A DNA stretch of 7,853 bases from Ferrovibrio sp964429465 (GTDB lineage: Bacteria; Pseudomonadota; Alphaproteobacteria; Ferrovibrionales; Ferrovibrionaceae), in contig CAYSCA010000155.1 of the NCBI GenBank assembly GCA_964429465.1, forward strand, positions 1 through 7,853. The letters are read 5' to 3'. Under the pieces are notes generated by a model. The model ran no database searches, was not told where the DNA came from, and was given only the letters and a program-made list of their open reading frames with translations. Positions 1-5,115 of this stretch are shown here, piece after piece (position 1 is the stretch's first letter; each line of letters starts with the position of its first letter). The position numbers and the translations under genes are program-made.

Positions 1-218
1 TAGAAGCAGTCGACCGGGCAGACCGCGGCGCAGGGCGCATCCTCGCAATGCATGCAGGCCATCGAGATGGAGCGTTCGCCCTTATTGCCGTCATTGAGCG
101 TGACGACGCGGCGGCGGTTGATGCCCCAGGGCACCTCGTGCTCGTTCTTGCATGCGGTGACGCAGGCGTTGCATTCGATGCAGCGCTCGGAGTCGCAGAG
201 GAATTTCATGCGGGCCAT
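1..218 (-). CDS. fdh3B: Formate dehydrogenase FDH3-type beta subunit (4Fe-4S), 3' end cut by window edge
   Basis: Electron-transfer subunit that would take electrons from the catalytic subunit and pass them to a membrane cytochrome b. The first 72 residues are visible, starting MARMKFLCDSERCIECNACV. They show a classic ferredoxin cluster motif, C13-x2-C16-x2-C19-x3-C23, and the start of a second, C55-x2-C58-x4-C63-x3-C67, with C71 after it. The segment around residues 24-40 (KNEHEVPWGINRRRVV) is typical of the beta subunits of FdnH/Fdh3-type respiratory enzymes. The start at 218 is preferred over an internal ATG at 209 because a GGGGAGAG Shine-Dalgarno sequence lies about 6 bases upstream of it. 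The gene follows the alpha subunit with a 24-base gap in the same operon. The rest of the protein, including the remaining cluster cysteines, lies outside the window. Family assignment is firm; the exact symbol is by analogy. Confidence 0.93.
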   Translation of the reverse strand, partial: MARMKFLCDSERCIECNACVTACKNEHEVPWGINRRRVVTLNDGNKGERSISMACMHCEDAPCAAVCPVDCF

Positions 219-242
219 GTTCGTCTCTCCCCTCGCCTGCGC

Positions 243-3137
243 TTACGCCGCCTCGATGCGGCAGAGCGTGACCTTGGTTTCCTGCATGTAGGTGACCGGG
301 TCGTAGCCATAGGTCGTGATCTGGTTGGCAGACTCGCCCAGCACGATCGGGTCCGCGCCCGGCGGGTATTTCGCCCGCTGGCTCTGGCCCTGCCAGTGGC
401 CCGAGAAATGGAACGGCATGAAGGCCACCCCGGCGCCGACGCGATTGGTGACCAGCGCCTTCACCTTGGCCTTCGAGCCGCCTTCCGGGCCATAGACCCA
501 GACGTCCTGGCCGTCCTTGATGTTCAGCTTCGACGCATCCGCCGGATTGATCTCGACGAACATGTTCTGCTGCAGCTCGGCCAGCCACTTGTTCGACCGC
601 GTCTCTTCGCCGCCGCCCTCGTATTCGACCAGACGGCCGGAGGTGAGGATGATCGGGAATTCCTTGGAGACGTCGCGGGCCTGCACGCTCTTGCCGAGAT
701 GCGGCAGGCGGAAGGCGCGGCGGTCGTCGTAGGTCGGATACTTGGCGACCAGATCCCGCTTCGGCGAGTAGATCGGCTCGCGATGCACCGGCACCGGATC
801 CGGCAGGCCGAAGGCATTGGCGCGGGCCTTGGCGTTGCCCATCGCCTGCACGCCATGCGCCATGGTGACGCGGATGATGCCGAAGCTCAGGTCGAGCGCC
901 CAGCTCACCGCATCGGGATTGTTGCCGCCGATGCGTTCGATGGTGGCCCGCTCGGCATCGGTGAGTTCCTTGTCCCAGCCCATCTTCTTGAGCAGGCCAT
1001 AGGTGAATTCCGGATGCCCGTCCTGGATCTCGCAATCCTTCGGATAGGAACCATCGGCCAGCAGCGACACGCCCTCGCGCTCCACGCCGAAGCGGGCGCG
1101 GAAGGCGCCGCCGCCCTCCTTGACCGGCAGGCTGGTGTTATAGAGCACATGGCTGCCGGGATGCTTCATCTCGGCCGAGCCCCAGCAGGGCCAGGGCAGG
1201 CCATAGAAGTCGCCCTTGTTCGGCCCCTTGGTGGCGCGCAGCGACACGATGTCGAAATCGGCCTGATGCGCCATATGCATCTTCAGGCGTTCCGGCGACT
1301 GGCCGGAATAGCCGGTCGATACGCTGCCGGCATTCAGCTCCTTCAGCGTATCCTCGACATTCGGCTCGTCGCCTTCGTCGATCCGGATATTCTTGAAGAA
1401 TTCCTTCTCGAAGCCGAGCTTCTTGGCCAGCTTGTACATGATCCAGTGGTCGGGCTTGGACTCGAAGACCGGCTTGACGATCTGCTCGCCCCATTGCAGC
1501 GACCGGTTCGACGCCGTGCGCGAGCCGCGGGTCTCGAGCTGGGTGCAGGCCGGCAGCAGATACGTGCCGTTCTTGCGGTCGCCCAGTACCGCCGAGGTGG
1601 TGGGATGCGGATCGACCACGACCAGCATGTCGAGCTTCTCGAGCGCCTTCTTCACGTCGGGCATGCGCACCACGGTGTTGCCGCCATGGCCCCAGAAGAA
1701 CATCACCTTCAGGTTGTCATCCTGCTGCAGGTCCTTCTTGTCGATCAGCGTGGCATCGAGCCAGCGGGTCGAGGGAATGCCCGCCGTCTCCATCATCTTC
1801 TTGTCCTTGAAGCGCGCGACCATATAGCTGTGGTCGACCCCCCAGACACGGCACCAGTGCTTCCAGGCGCCTTCGCTCAGGCCGTAATAGGATGGCAGGG
1901 TGATCGGCTCCAGGCCGATATCGGTGGCGCCCTGCACGTTGCAATGGCCGCGGAAGATGTTGGCACCGCCGCCTTCCACGCCGATATTGCCCAGCGCCAG
2001 CTGCAGGATCGACAGCGCGCGCACATTCGCCGTGCCGACCGTATGCTGCGTGACGCCCATGCACCAGATCAGGGTCGAGGGGCGGTTCTTCGCCATCGCC
2101 TCGGCGACGCGCTTCATCTGCGCCTCGGGCACGCCGGTGACGCGCTCGACCTCGTCGGGCGTCCATTTGGCGACTTCCTTGCGCACGTCATCCATGCCGT
2201 AGACGCGCTGGCGGATATATTCCTTGTCCTCCCAGCCGTTCTGGAAGACATGCCACAGGATGCCCCAGATGGTGGGGATATCCGTGCCGGGGCGGATGCG
2301 CACATATTCGGTGGCATGCGCGGCCGTGCGGGTGAAGCGCGGATCGATTACGATCATCTGCGCCTTGTTCTTCTCCTTGCCGCGCAGCACATGCTGCAGC
2401 GACACCGGATGCGCCTCGGCGGGATTGCCGCCCATGATGGTGATGCACTTCGAATTGTGGATATCGTTGTAGGAATTCGTCATCGCGCCGAAACCCCAGG
2501 TATTGGCGACGCCGGATACCGTGGTGGAGTGGCAGATGCGGGCCTGGTGATCGATATTGTTGGTGCCCATGAAGGCGGCGAATTTGCGGAACAGATACGA
2601 GCCTTCATTGGAGAACTTGGCCGAGCCGAGCCAGTAGATCGAATCCGGACCCGAGGTTTTGATCACGTCGGTCAGCTTGTCGCCGATCTCGTCGATCGCC
2701 TGGTCCCAGCTGATCCGCTGCCATTTCCCGTCGGCCAGCTTCATCGGATATTTCAGCCGGCGGTCGCCATGGGTCAGTTCGCGGATCGCCGCACCCTTGG
2801 CGCAGTGCGTGCCGAGATTGATCGGGCTTTCCCAGGTCGGCTCCTGCCCGACCCAGACGCCGTTCTCGACTTCGGCCGTGACCGTGCAGCCCACCGAGCA
2901 ATGGGTGCAGAGATTCTTCTTCCGGACGATGTTGCCGCCGGTCGAGGGCATCGCCTCCGCGCGCTTGACCATCGCCGGGCTGAGCGCCGAGACGGCCGCG
3001 AGGCCACCGGCAGCGATTCCCGAGGCCTTCAGGAAGCCGCGACGGTCCATCGTCTGCAGGGCGGCGCCTGCCAGAACGCCGGAGAGCCTGCCGCGGGCAG
3101 GAGCGGAACCGGCCGTGGAGCTTTTCTTGATCAGCAT
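243..3137 (-). CDS. fdhA: Formate dehydrogenase catalytic (alpha) subunit, Tat-exported, cysteine type
   Basis: Molybdopterin (Mo or W) enzyme of 964 residues that oxidises formate to CO2, probably on the periplasmic side. Residues 31-37 (DRRGFLK) form a twin-arginine motif, followed by a hydrophobic stretch at about 38-56 and a likely cleavage region near AEA (60-62). One 4Fe-4S cluster is bound by C77, C80, C84 and C112 (CTHCSVGC and GTHC), with K114 next to it. The catalytic motif ARICHS gives C202-H203; the codon for residue 202 is TGC (2532-2534), so this is not a selenoprotein. R396 in RGHCNVQGATD matches the conserved active-site arginine of formate dehydrogenases. The C-terminal dinucleotide-binding domain runs from about 826 to 955. 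Size fits the FdnG/FdoG class (about 1000 residues). The start at 3137 is backed by GGGGGAGG five bases upstream; it gives an unusually long 30-residue leader before the twin arginines. M30 is an alternative start without a good ribosome site. Confidence 0.96.
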   Translation of the reverse strand: MLIKKSSTAGSAPARGRLSGVLAGAALQTMDRRGFLKASGIAAGGLAAVSALSPAMVKRAEAMPSTGGNIVRKKNLCTHCSVGCTVTAEVENGVWVGQEPTWESPINLGTHCAKGAAIRELTHGDRRLKYPMKLADGKWQRISWDQAIDEIGDKLTDVIKTSGPDSIYWLGSAKFSNEGSYLFRKFAAFMGTNNIDHQARICHSTTVSGVANTWGFGAMTNSYNDIHNSKCITIMGGNPAEAHPVSLQHVLRGKEKNKAQMIVIDPRFTRTAAHATEYVRIRPGTDIPTIWGILWHVFQNGWEDKEYIRQRVYGMDDVRKEVAKWTPDEVERVTGVPEAQMKRVAEAMAKNRPSTLIWCMGVTQHTVGTANVRALSILQLALGNIGVEGGGANIFRGHCNVQGATDIGLEPITLPSYYGLSEGAWKHWCRVWGVDHSYMVARFKDKKMMETAGIPSTRWLDATLIDKKDLQQDDNLKVMFFWGHGGNTVVRMPDVKKALEKLDMLVVVDPHPTTSAVLGDRKNGTYLLPACTQLETRGSRTASNRSLQWGEQIVKPVFESKPDHWIMYKLAKKLGFEKEFFKNIRIDEGDEPNVEDTLKELNAGSVSTGYSGQSPERLKMHMAHQADFDIVSLRATKGPNKGDFYGLPWPCWGSAEMKHPGSHVLYNTSLPVKEGGGAFRARFGVEREGVSLLADGSYPKDCEIQDGHPEFTYGLLKKMGWDKELTDAERATIERIGGNNPDAVSWALDLSFGIIRVTMAHGVQAMGNAKARANAFGLPDPVPVHREPIYSPKRDLVAKYPTYDDRRAFRLPHLGKSVQARDVSKEFPIILTSGRLVEYEGGGEETRSNKWLAELQQNMFVEINPADASKLNIKDGQDVWVYGPEGGSKAKVKALVTNRVGAGVAFMPFHFSGHWQGQSQRAKYPPGADPIVLGESANQITTYGYDPVTYMQETKVTLCRIEAA

Positions 3138-3142
3138 GGGAG

Positions 3143-3150
3143 CCTCCCCC
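3143..3150 (-). promoter_or_regulatory. Ribosome binding site fixing the fdhA start
   Basis: Read on the minus strand this is GGGGGAGG, five bases before the ATG at 3137. It supports the longer start of the catalytic subunit over the internal ATG (M30) at 3050, which has no comparable site in front of it. Confidence 0.7.
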
Positions 3151-3153
3151 GTT

Positions 3154-3351
3154 TCAGAGCCGGTTGGTTTCGTAGTAGCGCTTTACGTGATCGGTTTCCC
3201 TGTAGCGCTGCTTTTTCCGGGTCTCGGCATTCTCTGGAGCGGCGTCGGCCTGGGCGGGCGCGATCGCGGCGGCGGTCGCCGCGGCGGCGCCGATGCCGGC
3301 ATTGCGCAGGAAATCGCGGCGGCCGAGCTTTTCGTTCTTGTCCGCACTCAT
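3154..3351 (-). CDS. Small twin-arginine protein of formate dehydrogenase operons
   Basis: A 65-residue protein found next to formate dehydrogenase alpha subunits in many proteobacteria (the 'formate dehydrogenase region TAT target' family; comparable small genes have been called fdhX). Residues 10-15 (GRRDFL) are a twin-arginine motif, followed by an alanine-rich hydrophobic segment (about 17-35) and a possible AxA cleavage near residues 33-37. The mature part is only about 28 residues, highly charged, and ends in the family signature RYRETDHVKRYYETNRL (49-65). A GGGAGGAAG ribosome site sits immediately upstream of the ATG. It lies 26 bases after the HTH-TorD gene and 16 bases before the catalytic subunit, so co-translation is likely. 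Its function is not established from sequence. It might be a small extra subunit or an assembly factor exported with the enzyme. Family recognition is good, role is inference. Confidence 0.88.
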   Translation of the reverse strand: MSADKNEKLGRRDFLRNAGIGAAAATAAAIAPAQADAAPENAETRKKQRYRETDHVKRYYETNRL

Positions 3352-3370
3352 GGCTTCCTCCCGTGTTTCC

Positions 3371-3392
3371 GCCCTCGCTATGCGGCGAGGGC
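3371..3392 (-). repeat. Intercistronic hairpin over the stop codon of the HTH-TorD gene
   Basis: GCCCTCGC (3371-3378) and GCGAGGGC (3385-3392) form a perfect 8-base-pair stem with a 6-base loop. The TAG stop of the upstream gene (3378-3380) lies at the edge of the loop. In the transcript (minus strand) the hairpin is followed by GGAAACACGGGAGG, not by a U run, so it is not a typical intrinsic terminator. Position and stability suggest an mRNA processing or stability element that could set different expression levels for the chaperone/regulator and the enzyme genes. The role is inference. Confidence 0.5.
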
Positions 3393-4187
3393 AAAAGCCT
3401 GCGTTTCAATCGACAGGAAAATACGACCGGCAGTGCCGAGCGGCTGATACAGATGCGCGCTCGGCGCCTTCTCGAGATCGATGAAAAAGCGCTCGCCCCA
3501 GGGCGCGATATGCTGGCGGAACACGCGCTCCTGCGTCGCCAGCTCGGCCGGGCCGCGGGTAGCGTCGCCGCTGATCAGCAGCGCCATCAGCTCGCAGAGC
3601 GCGCCCATGTGATCCTCCGGCTCGTAGACGCCATCGGCGCGCGCGTAACCCAACCGGGCCATGTCGCCGCGCAGCTTGGCCAGCGGGCGCTCGTAGAGGA
3701 ATCCGGTGCGGTAGAAGGATGCGTAAGGCACGAGCTCGCCGCGCGGCAGGCCGATGAACAGCGCATCGTATTCATCCTGGGCGCGCTCGGGCGAGGCGGC
3801 GCGAGCCCGTTCGGCCAGTTGCGCCAATGCCTGGCCCAGCGGCGAGGCGTCGCCCTTGAGCTGCGCCAGCGCAGTCAGCAGCGCGCTGTCCGGCCGCCGG
3901 GCCAGCGACCGGCCGAGCAGCGCATAAAGCTGCGCGCGCCACAGATCCTCTTCGGCGATAGAGGGCGGGGCATCGGCTGCCTGCGGATCGGGATACAGAT
4001 CGGGACGGAGCTGGTGGCGGGTGATTTCGCCCCCGGTGGCCTTTTCGATGGCCAGCACATGCTCGCCGGGGACACGACCGGCCTTCTTGAGCCAATGCCA
4101 GACATGGGCCTGCTTGACCCCCAGCAGCCTTGCCAGCTGGGTCTGGCCGCCGACGATGGCGATGGCTTTCGTCAACGCTTCGGTCAT
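3378..4187 (-). CDS. YdaS/Cro-like helix-turn-helix domain fused to a TorD-family chaperone
   Basis: A 269-residue protein with two modules. Residues 1-65 resemble a whole YdaS/Cro-like DNA-binding domain: a helix-turn-helix at about 15-35 (QTQLARLLGVKQAHVWHWLK), then VPGEHVLAIEKATGG and the family-typical end HQLRPDLYP. After a Pro/Ala linker (about 66-78), residues 79-265 resemble the all-helical TorD/DmsD family, with EYDALFIG (139-146), PYASFYRTG and the hallmark EPEDHMGALCELM (189-201). TorD proteins bind Tat signal peptides of molybdoenzymes and hold back export until the cofactor is in place; the likely client is the catalytic subunit two genes downstream. The join is not an artefact of start choice: after a GTG at residue 44 there is no in-frame ATG, GTG or TTG before the TorD module begins. 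An AAGGGAT ribosome site precedes the ATG at 4187. DNA binding and any autoregulation are inferred. Confidence 0.9.
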   Translation of the reverse strand: MTEALTKAIAIVGGQTQLARLLGVKQAHVWHWLKKAGRVPGEHVLAIEKATGGEITRHQLRPDLYPDPQAADAPPSIAEEDLWRAQLYALLGRSLARRPDSALLTALAQLKGDASPLGQALAQLAERARAASPERAQDEYDALFIGLPRGELVPYASFYRTGFLYERPLAKLRGDMARLGYARADGVYEPEDHMGALCELMALLISGDATRGPAELATQERVFRQHIAPWGERFFIDLEKAPSAHLYQPLGTAGRIFLSIETQAFALAA

Positions 4188-4207
4188 CGGTTCATCCCTT
4201 CCCCGAC

Positions 4208-4224
4208 TATGTATACTCTACAAA
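4208..4224. promoter_or_regulatory. Inverted repeat TGTA-N5-TACA just upstream of the HTH-TorD gene
   Basis: TGTA (4210-4213) and TACA (4219-4222) are symmetric around 4216, with a further matching T/A pair at 4208/4224. On the minus strand the sequence TATACA (4215-4210) could also serve as a sigma-70 -10 box, though only a weak -35 (CCGACA, spacer 15) is present. The site lies about 21-37 bases before the start codon, so a bound repressor would block transcription or early elongation. It is a candidate operator for the HTH domain encoded directly downstream. Low certainty because the repeat is short. Confidence 0.3.
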
Positions 4225-4258
4225 CTCTTTTGTCGGCGCTCAATCAAAATCGATATTA

Positions 4259-4274
4259 AGCATCGGCTCTGCCA
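4259..4274 (-). promoter_or_regulatory. Candidate sigma-54 promoter of the formate dehydrogenase operon
   Basis: On the minus strand the sequence TGGCAGAGCCGATGCT matches the -24/-12 consensus TGGCACG-N4-TTGCW at 9 of 12 defined positions, with the essential GG and GC separated by exactly 10 bases. Transcription would start near 4248, giving a leader of about 60 bases before the ATG at 4187. Other formate dehydrogenase genes (E. coli fdhF) are known to use sigma-54, so the idea is plausible, but no activator gene is visible here. Confidence 0.35.
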
Positions 4275-4285
4275 ATATCATATTG
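4273..4285. repeat. Perfect 13-base palindrome CAATAT-C-ATATTG
   Basis: Six-base arms around a single central base, in the gap upstream of the formate dehydrogenase operon. It touches the -24 element of the candidate sigma-54 promoter, a place where a bound protein would interfere with polymerase. Likely a protein-binding site; the binding protein is unknown. Confidence 0.45.
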
Positions 4286-4314
4286 CGCTGCAGAATTTGC
4301 ATTCGCCTCTCAGT

Positions 4315-4329
4315 CGCAAATTATTTGCG
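4315..4329. repeat. Perfect 15-base palindrome CGCAAAT-T-ATTTGCG
   Basis: Seven-base arms around one central base, 19 bases beyond the stop of the slipin gene. As RNA it would fold only as a five-pair stem with a five-base loop and is not followed by a U run, so a terminator is unlikely. A DNA-binding site is more probable. Its centre (4322) is 43 bases, about four helical turns, from the centre of the palindrome at 4273-4285. Confidence 0.5.
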
Positions 4330-4347
4330 CGAAGCCGAAAGTCCTCG

Positions 4348-5115
4348 TCATTTCTCCCCCGCCTTTGCTGGCCCGGAAAAACCACGCATCAGGTCGACCG
4401 GAAATGGAAACACGATGGTCGAACTGTTCTGCGCCGCGATCGCATTGAGCGTGCCGAGATAGCGAAGCTGCATCGCTTCCGGCCGCCCGCTCATGATCTC
4501 GGCGGCTTCGAGCAGCTTCTGCGCCGCCTGCAGCTCGCCCTCCGCATTGATCACCTTGGCGCGGCGCTCGCGCTCGGCTTCCGCCTGCCGTGCGATCACC
4601 CGCACCATGCTCTCGCTGATATCGACATGCTTGATCTCGACATTCGCCACCTTGATGCCCCAGGCATCGGTCTGCGCATCGAGGATTTCCTGGATGTCGC
4701 CGTTCAGCTTGTCGCGTTCGGCCAGCATCTCGTCGAGATCGTGCTTGCCCAGCACCGAGCGCAGTGTCGTCTGCGCCAGCTGACCGGTCGCCGCCATGTA
4801 ATCGGCAACCTGTATGGTCGCCTTCTCCGGCTCCACGACACGGAAATAGATCACCGCATTCACCTTCACCGACACGTTGTCGCGCGAGATCACGTCCTGG
4901 CTGGGCACATCGAGCACCAGGGTGCGCAGGTCGATGCGCACCATCTGCTGCACGAAGGGAATGAGGATGATCAGGCCCGGCCCCTTCACGCCGGTATAGC
5001 GGCCGAGCGTGAAGACCACGCCGCGCTCGTATTCCCGCAGGATCCTGATGGCCGCGGCCAGGAACACGAGGATCAGGATCACGGGCGGCAGATAGACGCT
5101 GAGTTGGGTCCACAT
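4348..5115 (-). CDS. Slipin (stomatin/SPFH family) membrane scaffold protein
   Basis: A 255-residue membrane-anchored SPFH protein. A single hydrophobic segment at about 8-25 anchors it, followed by EYERGVVFTLGRYTGVKGPG (28-47), the classic start of the SPFH domain, which continues to about residue 170. A charged coiled-coil region follows (about 172-208, rich in Glu, Arg and Ala), then a conserved hydrophobic tail STIVFPFPVDLM (232-243). In archaeal stomatin/NfeD pairs the partner protease cleaves in this hydrophobic tail, so the same relation is plausible here. The start codon overlaps the stop of the NfeD gene (TGATG), and AAGGA lies seven bases upstream of the ATG, so the two are translationally coupled. 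Slipins organise membrane microdomains and oligomerise; the particular role in this organism is not known. No obvious link with the formate dehydrogenase operon beyond adjacency. Confidence 0.95.
   Translation of the reverse strand: MWTQLSVYLPPVILILVFLAAAIRILREYERGVVFTLGRYTGVKGPGLIILIPFVQQMVRIDLRTLVLDVPSQDVISRDNVSVKVNAVIYFRVVEPEKATIQVADYMAATGQLAQTTLRSVLGKHDLDEMLAERDKLNGDIQEILDAQTDAWGIKVANVEIKHVDISESMVRVIARQAEAERERRAKVINAEGELQAAQKLLEAAEIMSGRPEAMQLRYLGTLNAIAAQNSSTIVFPFPVDLMRGFSGPAKAGEK

Noticed and set aside
48..4259. A 1403-codon open frame on the plus strand, antisense to the whole formate dehydrogenase operon
   Set aside because: It lies opposite well-recognised genes, crosses several of their boundaries, and its translation resembles no known protein but is rich in Arg, Ala, His and Leu as expected of the complement of GC-rich codons. 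Stop codons are simply rare in this frame.
4231..4260. FNR/Anr box upstream of the formate dehydrogenase operon
   Set aside because: One TTGAT half-site is present, but the expected ATCAA partner four bases later is missing.
4315..4329. Intrinsic terminator of the slipin gene
   Set aside because: Stem is too short and AT-rich as RNA, and no U run follows on the minus strand.
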